From assembly GCA_022448455.1 (NCBI GenBank), contig JAKUUR010000011.1, forward strand, positions 1 to 52,112: a stretch of DNA of 52,112 nucleotides, written 5' to 3'. Both the position numbers and the translations under genes were made by a program. Each line of letters begins with the position of its first letter. Position 1 is the stretch's first letter. This stretch comes from Candidatus Thioglobus autotrophicus (GTDB lineage Bacteria > Pseudomonadota > Gammaproteobacteria > PS1 > Pseudothioglobaceae). Positions 17,168 through 25,454 of the stretch are shown here, piece after piece. Below the pieces are notes generated by a model. It made no database searches. It saw only the letters and a list, made by a program, of their open reading frames with translations, and was not told the origin of the DNA.

Positions 17168-18499
17168 TCAAATAGGTTTTTGCCGTCCTTCGACTCTATC
17201 CTGCAATGATTTCCAAAAATAAGCCGCTGTGATGACTGGCTTCCTGAAACTTTGAAGTTTGATCGGTTTTATCGTTGTAAGCGGAAGCATACCTGGAATT
17301 TGATCACCATCTGTTACAAGTTCAGCAAGCCATTGACCCATTAAAGTGGCCATGCCAACTCCTCGACCATTATAACCAAGACCACTATATACTCCTGGCG
17401 CCATTTCGTGAATGTGTGGCAATCCACTCATTGTCAGCGCGATTTTGCCACTCCAATAAAATTCAAACTGCGGCTCTGTTATCTGAGGATACAAACTTTG
17501 TATGCGTCTGACAATATGTGAGAAATCTCTAATGGATTTTCCCTCATAAATGTTGCCACTTCCACCAAGTATTAGTCTTCCTTCGTGATCGAGACGAAAA
17601 TAGTTCAACAGGCGTTTGGTATCAGAAGCAACATGGCCATGTGGCAAAATACTCTGCCGTAGCTTGTTACTCAATGGCTGAGTCGCAACCTGGAAGCTAT
17701 GCAGGGGAATAATGCTTCGATTGAGACCAGGCCAAAGCCCAGGATTATTGTTCAGATCAGAGTAGCCATTGGTACAAATTAAAATACGATTGGCATTAAT
17801 ACTAGCTTTCTGAGTGGAGGCCTGCCAACGATCTTGTAACGGTTTGATCTTGTTGACTAGAGCATTAGAGTAGATTTTAACACCTTGTCTAATCGCCGCT
17901 TTTGCCAAACCACGGGCATAGCTCAAAGGCTGCAGACTACCACCACGCTTATCCAGTAAAGCAATAAAATAACTATTAGTACCAAGGTATTCTGCTGTTG
18001 TTTCTTTATCCAACAACTCAACTGGAGCACCGAGTTTGGATAGTAGTTCTACACGACTACGAATTACACCGCAGCTGGTATTTGAAAATGCAGGCTGAAT
18101 AAAACCATTGCGGTTCGCTTTACAATCTATCTGATACTTTTTTATCAAGTTAAATACAAGATCGGCCGAACCATTGGTTGCATTAATGACCGCATTCCCT
18201 TTTTCGTCGCCAAGCTTCTTCCTAACTTCTTCTGGGTAGAGTTTGAGTCCTGGAATAACCTGGCCGCCGTTGCGTCCCGAAGCGCCGTATCCGGGCTCGA
18301 CTGCATCAACTACGACCACATCCTGCTCCAATTCACTCAAATGCAGAGCCGCAGACAATCCGGTAAAGCCAGCACCTATAATCAATATATCACAGTCCAA
18401 ATTATCTTCAAACGAATCTATTTCTAACTGAGTTGAGGTAGCTTGCCATAGCGACTTGAACTCATCACCGACACTGTTTGAAGTTTTATGGCTAATCAT
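17168..18499 (-). CDS. PuuB/OrdL-like FAD-dependent amine oxidase
   Basis: 443-residue DAO-superfamily flavoprotein similar to gamma-glutamylputrescine oxidase and related amine/sarcosine oxidases. It has an N-terminal extension of about 35 residues carrying SLWQATSTQ, then IIGAGFTGLSAALHL for FAD, EPGYGASGRNGGQVIPG (typical of PuuB) and, near the end, SGLGYNGRGVGMATLMG. Such enzymes oxidise primary or secondary amines to imines or aldehydes with release of hydrogen peroxide. It overlaps the end of the upstream EamA gene by 8 bases, so both come from one mRNA. It converges on the ArgE-like gene with 14 bases between stops. Confidence 0.88.
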   Translation of the reverse strand: MISHKTSNSVGDEFKSLWQATSTQLEIDSFEDNLDCDILIIGAGFTGLSAALHLSELEQDVVVVDAVEPGYGASGRNGGQVIPGLKLYPEEVRKKLGDEKGNAVINATNGSADLVFNLIKKYQIDCKANRNGFIQPAFSNTSCGVIRSRVELLSKLGAPVELLDKETTAEYLGTNSYFIALLDKRGGSLQPLSYARGLAKAAIRQGVKIYSNALVNKIKPLQDRWQASTQKASINANRILICTNGYSDLNNNPGLWPGLNRSIIPLHSFQVATQPLSNKLRQSILPHGHVASDTKRLLNYFRLDHEGRLILGGSGNIYEGKSIRDFSHIVRRIQSLYPQITEPQFEFYWSGKIALTMSGLPHIHEMAPGVYSGLGYNGRGVGMATLMGQWLAELVTDGDQIPGMLPLTTIKPIKLQSFRKPVITAAYFWKSLQDRVEGRQKPI

Positions 18500-19427
18500 T
18501 GACTAATTTAATTTGCGAGAGCATTACCCCTGTGATTACTATTATAGCTCCAACTGTTTGCTGCCAGTTCCAACTTTCACCCAGTAAAAAAAGGAAAAGC
18601 ATCACATAAAATGGTAGGGCATTCAAATGAAATGAAGCTATACCAATTCCAAGCCCACTTACTCCCCTTATCCAGAAAATTTGCGATATTGCGAATCCAA
18701 TCCAAGAATAGATAAGTACTAGACCAAAATGTCTTATTGTAATTTCAGGATATGGTCCAATTAATTGCAATAAAAAATTACAAATAACATATAAAACAAG
18801 GGTAAAGATTGCCATTCCAAAAGTTGTTATAGTCGTTTGTCCAAGAGAGGTCATTCCTGGAAGATTTTTTACTGTTGCACGTGACCCCCAAGCAAATATA
18901 GCTGCAGGTATAAACACAAGCAACGCCCCTAAACGAAGTCCGAAACTAACACCTTCAAAAGTTGCCCCTGTTGCCAAAAAGCCACCAAATAAAACTAAAA
19001 TAATTCCTATCAAAAACCATTTAGTAATTCTCCGACCGTCAAAGATAACCTCTAAAGTCACTGCCGCCAATGGCATTGTAGCTGCAGCAAGCGCAGCGAT
19101 TACGGGCGTTGTTAATGATTGTACAAAAAGCAACAAAAAAGAGCCTATCCCAAACCCTATTCCACCAATCCAGAATCCTTTAATCCAATTTGCGGTTCTT
19201 AAAACACTACTTCCTTCAAGAGCAATCCAAATAAAAAATAATAAGACAAATGCAAATACATTTCTAACAGTTATAACAGTCACAACATCCCAATCATCCA
19301 ACAAATATTCTGCTGCAGGAAATCCTAATGCAAAAATACTAATAGCGGCAACAAGGATAGCGTTCGATTTAATGATTTCAGAATCCTCATGTTTTGAGAT
19401 CTCTGAATGATATTTTTTCCAAAGCAT
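18492..19427 (-). CDS. EamA/DMT-family transporter
   Basis: 311-residue inner-membrane protein with about ten predicted transmembrane helices arranged as two EamA repeats, typical of drug/metabolite exporters such as RhtA or YdcZ relatives. A hydrophilic N-terminus of about 20 residues precedes the first helix. Conserved-looking spots are TPVIAALAAATMPL at the end of the first repeat and GIASFHLNALPFYVMLFLFLLGESWN in the second. It is first in the minus-strand pair with the amine oxidase, and divergent from doeA over 111 bases. It might export or import the oxidase substrate; family members carry many different solutes, so nothing more can be said. Confidence 0.85.
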   Translation of the reverse strand: MLWKKYHSEISKHEDSEIIKSNAILVAAISIFALGFPAAEYLLDDWDVVTVITVRNVFAFVLLFFIWIALEGSSVLRTANWIKGFWIGGIGFGIGSFLLLFVQSLTTPVIAALAAATMPLAAVTLEVIFDGRRITKWFLIGIILVLFGGFLATGATFEGVSFGLRLGALLVFIPAAIFAWGSRATVKNLPGMTSLGQTTITTFGMAIFTLVLYVICNFLLQLIGPYPEITIRHFGLVLIYSWIGFAISQIFWIRGVSGLGIGIASFHLNALPFYVMLFLFLLGESWNWQQTVGAIIVITGVMLSQIKLVND

Positions 19428-19548
19428 TCTTTTTTTAGGCAGTTTTTCTTAAATAGATAACAGGCGCAATATTACAGTGAGAAAGAACATCAAAAAAAAA
19501 TAATTTTAATAATTTTTTTGGTTGCATAAATTAGGGAGTTGAGACATA

Positions 19549-19578
19549 ATGAGTTTCTCATTTTTGAATTCAAATTAA
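19549..19578 (+). other. Possible 9-codon leader ORF upstream of doeA
   Basis: ATG at 19549 opens a nine-residue frame (MSFSFLNSN) whose TAA at 19576–19578 overlaps the doeA ATG as TAATG. AGGGAG at 19533–19538 lies ten bases before its ATG, whereas doeA itself has no visible ribosome site. This would allow doeA to be translated by coupling to the leader. The leader lacks an obvious run of regulatory codons. A chance origin is possible for so short a frame. Confidence 0.35.
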
Positions 19579-20762
19579 TGACTATGAAACAGAGTAGGAG
19601 AAGGTTTGATAAGTCTGAATACTTCGAAAGACAAAGAAAAACTAGAGTCGCTATGGAGTCTGAAGGTGTCGACCTGTTGATCGTTTATGATCCCGCCAAT
19701 ATGTGCTGGCTTACCGGTTACGATGGTTGGTCATTTTATGTGCACCAATGTGTCGTAATCAGTACTGATGGTCTACTTTTTTGGTACGGCAGAGGCATTG
19801 ATGCTAAAGGTGCTGAGCTTACAACAGACCTTGACCTAGATGACATTGTTCCCTATCCAGACGATTATGTGATGAGTACTGAGCGTCACCCGATGGAGTT
19901 TCTCGCAACTATATTAAAAGATAAGGGGTTAAACAAAAGAAGAATTGGCTTAGAAAAAGATAATTATTATTTTTCAGCTCGAGCTGCTGAATCTTTATAT
20001 AGTAGCCTTCCGGATGCAATTTTTAGTGATCAAACTGGTCTAGTGAATTGGCAAAGAGCAGTCAAGTCAGATACTGAGATTACCTATATGAGGCGTGCGG
20101 GAAAAGTCATAGAGGGCGTCTACGAGCGAGTCATGAAAGTTGTTAAGCCTGGTATGAGGAAAAATGATTTAGTTGCTGAAATAATGCATGCAGGCGTCCA
20201 AGGCCACCAAGGTCATTATGGCGACTACACTTCGTTCGTGCCTCTTATTGGTGCTGGTGATGAAGCGGCAGCTTGTCACATGACTTGGAATGATCAACAA
20301 TTGAATAACAATGAAGGCATGTTTTTGGAATTGGCTGGCGCTTATGCCAGATATCATTGCCCTTGCTCAAGGACTTTATTTTTGGGTAGCCCTCCGCAAC
20401 AATACTTGGACATTGAAAAGGTGATTTCTGAGTGTATTGAAAATGCTATTTCGATGTTTAAACCCGGCAATACCTGTGCTGAAATATCCGATAACTTTAC
20501 GGCAACTCTAAAAAAATACGGTTATGAAAAAAATAACCGCTGTGGCTACCCCATTGGACTCAGCTACCCGCCCGATTGGGGTGAGCGTACAATGAGTCTG
20601 CGTGGGACTGATCAAACCATTCTCCAGGAAAATATGACATTTCATTTTATGCCAGCTATCTGGTTTGATGACTGGGGCTTTGAAATGACAGAAAGCATTC
20701 GGGTTGGAGAGAATGGTGGAGAATGCTTGTCCAAGGTTCCTAGACAATTATTGGTTAAATAG
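19578..20762 (+). CDS. doeA: Ectoine hydrolase
   Basis: Creatinase/aminopeptidase-P-fold enzyme (also named EutD) that opens the ectoine ring to N-acetyl-diaminobutyrate. The run NMCWLTGYDGWSFYVHQ at about residues 41–57 is the hallmark of this family, and DNYYFSARA, LVNWQRAVKSDTEI and ARYHCPCSRTLFLG also fit. I use the ATG at 19578 (394 residues, close to the roughly 400 of characterised DoeA); a TTG at 19539 in the same frame would add 13 residues. doeB starts 7 bases after its stop. It is transcribed away from the EamA/amine oxidase pair. Confidence 0.9.
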   Translation: MTMKQSRRRFDKSEYFERQRKTRVAMESEGVDLLIVYDPANMCWLTGYDGWSFYVHQCVVISTDGLLFWYGRGIDAKGAELTTDLDLDDIVPYPDDYVMSTERHPMEFLATILKDKGLNKRRIGLEKDNYYFSARAAESLYSSLPDAIFSDQTGLVNWQRAVKSDTEITYMRRAGKVIEGVYERVMKVVKPGMRKNDLVAEIMHAGVQGHQGHYGDYTSFVPLIGAGDEAAACHMTWNDQQLNNNEGMFLELAGAYARYHCPCSRTLFLGSPPQQYLDIEKVISECIENAISMFKPGNTCAEISDNFTATLKKYGYEKNNRCGYPIGLSYPPDWGERTMSLRGTDQTILQENMTFHFMPAIWFDDWGFEMTESIRVGENGGECLSKVPRQLLVK

Positions 20763-20769
20763 TAATATT

Positions 20770-21768
20770 ATGAGAGATAACCCAATTAGCACTTCAATAA
20801 ACTTTGACAAGGATGGCATTCAGCACGGCTTTTTGAAGGCCCCTTACTCGAGCAATAAATCTGCCTGGGGCGCAGTGATGATTCCAATTACTCAATTCAA
20901 AAATGGTGATGGACCTTCAGCGATATTGACTGGAGCCAACCATGGGGATGAATATGAAGGTCCAATCGCTTTATTTAATTTGAGCGCTCGTGTAAATATT
21001 GATGACATTCAGGGTCGTGTAATTATTATTCCTGCAATGAATTACCCAGCATTTCAATCTGGTGATAGGGTTTCCCCAATTGACGACATAAACTTAAATC
21101 GCACTTTTCCTGGCAAGCCAGATGGCACAGTAACACAAATTATTGCCGACTATTTTTCTCGAACTCTATTGCCAATGGCCGAATACGTGTTAGACATCCA
21201 TTCTGGCGGAAAAACGCTAGATTGTCTCCCCTTTGCAGCGTCTCATGTTTTGGATGACAAAAACCAAGAAAAAGCTTGCGAGTCTGCTGCTATGGCATTT
21301 GGTGCACCGTATCTACTTAAAATGCTAGAACTTGACTCTGGGGGTATGTACGACTCTCAAGTTGAATCGATGGGTAAAATATTCGTTACAACAGAGCTTG
21401 GTGGAGGTGGAACAAGTTCACCCATAACGGTAGAAATAGCAAAACGAGGGGTCAATAATTTTCTAGTTCATTCAGGCATTATGGAAGGAAAACTTAACCC
21501 TTCTCCAACGCCAACTGTGTCACTAAATATGCCTGATGAAAGATCATTTGTCTGTTGTGAACATCGAGGCCTAGTAGAGCCACTTGTTGCTCTAGGTGAC
21601 AAGGTCAATGAAGGCGACCTACTTGCAAAGATTCATAACATCGACAGAACGGCGACAACACCACATGAGTACTATGCTAAAAGAGACGGAATGGTAATCA
21701 TCAAACATGCACCATCAATAATAAATATTGGTGACAATCTTAATGTGATTGCAGAGGTTGTTAACTGA
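20770..21768 (+). CDS. doeB: N-acetyl-L-2,4-diaminobutyrate deacetylase
   Basis: Zinc carboxypeptidase-fold deacetylase of the succinylglutamate desuccinylase/aspartoacylase family (EutE/DoeB), which removes acetate from the DoeA product to give diaminobutyrate. Zinc ligands are His58 and Glu61 (GANHGDEYEG) and His144 (LDIHSGG). NLNRTFPG (108–115) carries the substrate-binding arginine, and ELGGGGTSS lies about residue 220. The C-terminal part forms the usual small barrel domain. I use the ATG at 20770, just after the doeA stop, giving 332 residues; earlier in-frame codons lie inside doeA. Identification as DoeB rather than another AstE/AspA relative rests on the adjacent doeA. Confidence 0.88.
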   Translation: MRDNPISTSINFDKDGIQHGFLKAPYSSNKSAWGAVMIPITQFKNGDGPSAILTGANHGDEYEGPIALFNLSARVNIDDIQGRVIIIPAMNYPAFQSGDRVSPIDDINLNRTFPGKPDGTVTQIIADYFSRTLLPMAEYVLDIHSGGKTLDCLPFAASHVLDDKNQEKACESAAMAFGAPYLLKMLELDSGGMYDSQVESMGKIFVTTELGGGGTSSPITVEIAKRGVNNFLVHSGIMEGKLNPSPTPTVSLNMPDERSFVCCEHRGLVEPLVALGDKVNEGDLLAKIHNIDRTATTPHEYYAKRDGMVIIKHAPSIINIGDNLNVIAEVVN

Positions 21769-21801
21769 CCACACGAAACAAAATAGGCTAAAGAAAAAAA
21801 A

Positions 21802-22293
21802 CTATTTAACGACTCCAGATCTACGAATTAAACTATCCGGCACAACTTCTGTATCTTTAATTTTGTCAAGGACTGCATAACTAAAATAGCGTCTGAGTCC
21901 AATGTCGGCCTTCAAGACTCTTTTTAAAAAATCTTGATAGTCTGAAACATCTTTGACAAGAACTTTCAAAATATAATCTAGACCTCCACCCACTGACCAG
22001 CATGAAAGCACTTCATCAAAACCCATAATGGCATCTTCAAAACGAGCAAAATCACCCTCTTTGTGACTTTCCAGTTCAACCTCAGTAATCACTAGATGAA
22101 AATTTTTTAGGAATGGAGAAGACAATCTTGCGCCGTAACTCTCAATAATGCCTTCTTCTTCTAGCCTTTGAAGTCTGTCCCAAGAAGGTGTAAGTGACAA
22201 GTTAAGCCTATCAGCTAGGGCAGTTTTTGTAATTCTACCTTCTTCTTGGAGAATAGAAAGTATTTGAATGTCTCTTTCATCAAGTTTATACAT
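21802..22293 (-). CDS. doeX: Lrp/AsnC-family regulator, DoeX-like
   Basis: 163-residue feast/famine-type DNA-binding protein. The winged helix-turn-helix is at about 4–60 (DERDIQILSILQEEGRITKTALADRL followed by LSLTPSWDRLQRLEEEGII), and the effector-binding RAM domain follows. Ectoine-degradation operons in other Proteobacteria carry an AsnC-type regulator (DoeX) that senses pathway intermediates, and this gene sits directly beside doeAB and the EutA-like gene, so the same role is likely. A 20-base inverted repeat begins seven bases before its start codon and could be its own operator. It converges on doeB. Confidence 0.85.
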   Translation of the reverse strand: MYKLDERDIQILSILQEEGRITKTALADRLNLSLTPSWDRLQRLEEEGIIESYGARLSSPFLKNFHLVITEVELESHKEGDFARFEDAIMGFDEVLSCWSVGGGLDYILKVLVKDVSDYQDFLKRVLKADIGLRRYFSYAVLDKIKDTEVVPDSLIRRSGVVK

Positions 22294-22300
22294 AGGAAGA

Positions 22301-22320
22301 TTATCTCATAAAAGAGATAA
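22301..22320. promoter_or_regulatory. Perfect 7-base inverted repeat upstream of doeX
   Basis: TTATCTC, six bases (ATAAAA), then GAGATAA. It lies immediately upstream of the doeX start codon (complement of 22291–22293). The size and AT-rich centre fit a binding site for an Lrp/AsnC dimer, suggesting autoregulation. I found no second full copy in front of doeA; one half-site GAGATAA occurs at the doeB start (20774–20780), probably by chance. Confidence 0.5.
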
Positions 22321-22378
22321 AAATGCGAGTTTTTCAGAATAATAAACAATATAAATACTGTTTTATCCCATTAAATCT

Positions 22379-23113
22379 TTAATTAATTCTGTTAGTCAGT
22401 ATATGTAAGATTTGTTCAAAAGTGGACTGATTGGAAGTAAAGACCGGTTTCCCAATAGCCCTTTCGATTTCAGGAATAATTTCGGTAGACCTTAGTGCTG
22501 TGCAGGAAATAAATAAAGCATCGGCCTTCTCATCAATGGCTAACTTTGCTGCAGCAATAATATCACCAGGGATCACCATAGCAACATCTCTATCATCATC
22601 CATATCCATATGCATTGCAGATAGAATTTCCAAACCTTGTCGCTTCAAATAATCAGCCAATAAGGTTGACACGTCATTGTTGTAGGGTGTTAATAGGCTA
22701 ATCTTATTAATACCTTTAAGCTTAATATCTCCAACCACAGCCTGAGATGTAGTGAGAACTTCTGCACTCGACTTGCTCTTTTGGATGGCTAATTTAACAG
22801 CATCATCCCCTAATATGGAAGAAGAAGAGGTGCAATTAAAAACAACCAGATCAAGATCATAGCCAGGCAGTATCTCATTGGAAACTTGAGTCAAATCGCC
22901 TTCAATAGCTGCCAAGGAATCCGGCGTCATCGGGTTAGCAAAATGAATTCTATTAAAATAAAAGTCAAATTCTGGCTGATGTTCATTGTAAAGACGCACA
23001 AAATCACGTTCAAAAGTGAAATCAGTGTTGAGTACAATTAAACCAACGGCAGGTCTGACAATGTTGTTAGATAAATTCTTTGGGATTCGGTATTTTGTTG
23101 AATTAATCGTCAT
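22379..23113 (-). CDS. eutA: EutA-like Asp/Glu racemase-superfamily protein
   Basis: 244-residue protein of the maleate isomerase/arylmalonate decarboxylase branch of the Asp/Glu racemase superfamily. The two catalytic cysteines are visible as Cys94 (VFNCTSSSS) and Cys204 (FISCTALRST). PVFTSNQ near the end is typical. Sinorhizobium-type ectoine and hydroxyectoine utilisation clusters contain a member of this family, EutA, believed to act on the hydroxyectoine branch, so I name it by context. EutB and EutC, which usually go with it, are not in the window. It shares orientation with the downstream doeX and the upstream SMR gene. Confidence 0.75.
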   Translation of the reverse strand: MTINSTKYRIPKNLSNNIVRPAVGLIVLNTDFTFERDFVRLYNEHQPEFDFYFNRIHFANPMTPDSLAAIEGDLTQVSNEILPGYDLDLVVFNCTSSSSILGDDAVKLAIQKSKSSAEVLTTSQAVVGDIKLKGINKISLLTPYNNDVSTLLADYLKRQGLEILSAMHMDMDDDRDVAMVIPGDIIAAAKLAIDEKADALFISCTALRSTEIIPEIERAIGKPVFTSNQSTFEQILHILTNRIN

Positions 23114-23126
23114 AATTAATAACTAT

Positions 23127-23456
23127 TCAGTGTTGAATAGATTTAGAAAATAAGTGCATCACAACTACACCTGAAATAATTAAAGCCATACCAATCATAG
23201 ATGCAAGGTCTGGTACCTCTTTGTAAACAAATGCAGCAATGATGGCAACCAAAACAATTCCAAGTCCCGACCAAACAGCATACACTACGCCTAGAGGCAA
23301 GTCCCTTAAAGCAAGTGTCATTAGCCAGAATGAAATAATATAGAAAATTACAAGAAAAGTTGTGGGTATGAGTTTTGAAAACTCTTCTGTGACCTTAAGA
23401 AGACTTGTACCAGCAACTTCAGCTGCAATTGCTAATGCTAAATAAAAATAACTCAT
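23127..23456 (-). CDS. Small multidrug resistance (EmrE-type) transporter
   Basis: 109-residue four-helix SMR protein that works as a dimer. Glu13 in AIAAEVAGTS is the proton- and substrate-binding carboxylate, and the third-helix segment YAVWSGLGIVLVAI matches the EmrE/Qac type rather than the SugE/Gdx type. These exporters move quaternary ammonium compounds; some have been reported to move betaine-like osmolytes. It lies 13 bases upstream of the EutA-like gene in the same direction, so it could belong to the ectoine unit. Its natural substrate is unknown. Confidence 0.85.
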   Translation of the reverse strand: MSYFYLALAIAAEVAGTSLLKVTEEFSKLIPTTFLVIFYIISFWLMTLALRDLPLGVVYAVWSGLGIVLVAIIAAFVYKEVPDLASMIGMALIISGVVVMHLFSKSIQH

Positions 23457-23525
23457 TTGACCCCTTAAGAATCCAACAAAAACCAGAGTATAACCTGCAG
23501 ACCACTACGATATCAATAAAAGTAT

Positions 23526-23872
23526 GAAGTTGGTCTGTAAGCCGGGTTCTGTTTGACCGAAGTCACGATAGTCATTCATCTAAGATAATTGTCACCAAGT
23601 ATCTTTAGCACTCTACCCGAAGACAGCGCGAGTCACGCCTAAGCCTTCCTATTTGAGCTTGCTCCAAGTGGGGTTTACCTTGCCACACTTATTGCTAAGT
23701 GTGCGGTGCGCTCTTACCGCACCATTTCACCCTTACCTATCAGATAGGCGGTATTCTTTCTGTTGCACTTTCCGTCGCATCACTGCGCCTAGCCGTTAAC
23801 TAGCACTTCACTCTTTGGAGCCCGGACTTTCCTCTTAATGCGTCTGCATTCAGCGACTATCCGACCAACTTC
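23526..23872 (-). ncRNA. rnpB: RNase P RNA (bacterial type A)
   Basis: Catalytic RNA that trims the 5' leader of tRNAs. The ends pair perfectly: GAAGTTGGTC at the 5' end (complement of 23863–23872) with GACCAACTTC at the 3' end, forming helix P1. Close to the 5' end is the conserved GAGGAAAGTCCGGGCTCC, further in GGTAAACCCC, then GGGTGAAATGGTGCGGTAAG, and near the 3' end AGAACCCGGCTTA. Length about 347 nt is normal. Exact ends are estimated from P1. Confidence 0.96.
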
Positions 23873-23880
23873 AAAGGAAA

Positions 23881-23886
23881 ATTATA
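23881..23886 (-). promoter_or_regulatory. Candidate -10 box for rnpB
   Basis: TATAAT on the minus strand, eight bases upstream of the RNA 5' end, is correctly placed to start transcription at helix P1. No strong -35 hexamer is visible at 16–18 bases upstream. Confidence 0.55.
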
Positions 23887-23938
23887 CGCTAGGATTGATG
23901 AATTTAAACGAAGTGCTTGTATTCTCTCTCGACTTCGA

Positions 23939-25435
23939 CTAATTGGACTCTGTAAGAGGGATGTTATCGAAAACCTTGTGAATATTATGGCCTTCAGTGT
24001 CAACTGCTACAGTGACCGGCATATCTTTAACTTTAAGCTCGTAAATCGCCTCCATACCAATATCCTCAAAGGCAACGATTTTAGCTTTTTTTATGGACTT
24101 GGAGATCAAATACGCCGCTCCGCCAACTGCAATCAAGTAACTTGCCTTATGTTTTTTAATGCTCTGTATTGCGGACTCGCCTCTTTCAGCTTTACCAATC
24201 ATGCCAAGAATCCCTGTATTTTCCAGCATCATGTCGGTAAATTTATCTAGTCGAGTCGCAGTAGTCGGTCCAGCTGGTCCAATCACCTCATCTCCAACTG
24301 CATCCACTGGACCCACATAGTAAATAAATTTATTTTTAAAATTAACATCTCTTGGCAAACCCTCACCGCTCTCAATCATCATATTTAAGCGTTTATGTGC
24401 AGCATCTCGACCGGTGATCAAGGTACCCGTTAGTAATAAATTATCACCAATATTCCAGCCCTGCATTTGCTCACGAGTCAAATTATCTAGATCAACTTTT
24501 GTGTATTGTGAAACATCCATCTCCAAATCCGGATAGAGATCAATATCCACCTCAGGCAATTCGGCAACACCTGAACCGTCAAGGGTAAAATGAACATGCC
24601 TCGTTGCAGCACAATTTGGGATCATGGCAACTGGTTGAGAGGCTGCATGCGTTGGATAATCATGAATCTTTACATCAAGAACAGTTGTCAGACCACCCAA
24701 CCCTTGTGCACCAATACCAAGTTCATTAATCTTATTATATAAGTCAATTCTGAGTGCCTCAATTTCAGTGTGTTGGCTTTTTTCTTGTAATTCATTGATA
24801 TCGATCGGCTCCATCAAAGAAGATTTTGCCATTAGCATGGCCTTTTCTGCGGTTCCACCAACGCCGATACCGATAATGCCAGGGGGGCACCAACCAGCAC
24901 CCATCGTTGGTATTGTTCTCATCACCCAGTCTGTTAAATTATCATCAGGATTAAGGACACTGAACTTGGCTTTATTTTCGGAACCGCTACCTTTTGCGGC
25001 AACAACAATATCTAACTTAGCACCCGGCACAAGCTTTGTATGAATAACTGCTGGGGTGTTGTCTTGAGTATTTTTTCTAGTAAACAAGGGGTCACTAACT
25101 ATCGATGCTCTTAGTCGGTTATCAGGGTCATTGTAGGCTCTTCGAACGCCTTCGTTGACCATCTCTTCCAAAGAAAGGTCAGTGTCCCATTGAATCTCCA
25201 TACCAACCTCAATAAACACATTAACGATTCCAGTGTCTTGACAAATTGGTCGCTTTCCTAGGGCGCACATTTTTGAATTGATTAGGATTTGTGCTATCGC
25301 ATTTTTAGCGCTTTTATTGGTCTCTTTTTCATATGCCAAAACCATCGCTTTGATAAAATCGGGTGCATGATAATATGAAATATATTGCAGCGAAGAATAA
25401 ATACTTTCTATGAAATGTTCTTGTTTTATTTTCAT
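23939..25435 (-). CDS. fumA: Fumarate hydratase, class I (iron–sulfur)
   Basis: TCA-cycle enzyme interconverting fumarate and malate with an oxygen-sensitive [4Fe-4S] cluster. 498 residues with the alpha and beta parts fused in one chain. Cluster cysteines are Cys65 (RPICQDTGIV), Cys183 (GAGWCPPGI) and Cys275 (IPNCAATRH). The C-terminal beta part has LLTGTLITGRDAAHKR and IGPAGPTTATRLDKF. The symbol is for the class; FumB and tartrate dehydratase relatives cannot be told apart fully by eye. It diverges from mreB. Confidence 0.93.
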   Translation of the reverse strand: MKIKQEHFIESIYSSLQYISYYHAPDFIKAMVLAYEKETNKSAKNAIAQILINSKMCALGKRPICQDTGIVNVFIEVGMEIQWDTDLSLEEMVNEGVRRAYNDPDNRLRASIVSDPLFTRKNTQDNTPAVIHTKLVPGAKLDIVVAAKGSGSENKAKFSVLNPDDNLTDWVMRTIPTMGAGWCPPGIIGIGVGGTAEKAMLMAKSSLMEPIDINELQEKSQHTEIEALRIDLYNKINELGIGAQGLGGLTTVLDVKIHDYPTHAASQPVAMIPNCAATRHVHFTLDGSGVAELPEVDIDLYPDLEMDVSQYTKVDLDNLTREQMQGWNIGDNLLLTGTLITGRDAAHKRLNMMIESGEGLPRDVNFKNKFIYYVGPVDAVGDEVIGPAGPTTATRLDKFTDMMLENTGILGMIGKAERGESAIQSIKKHKASYLIAVGGAAYLISKSIKKAKIVAFEDIGMEAIYELKVKDMPVTVAVDTEGHNIHKVFDNIPLTESN

Positions 25436-25454
25436 ATTTATTTAGTTGTGGGTA

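Noticed and set aside
19490-19525. Long A-run and T-run between the EamA gene and doeA as a terminator hairpin
   Set aside because: The two arms pair only imperfectly, and the genes diverge here, so a terminator is not expected. It may simply be bent promoter DNA.
23457-23938. Integration site for the accessory region at rnpB
   Set aside because: rnpB is intact with a perfect P1 helix, and no repeat of its end or integrase gene is found in the region.
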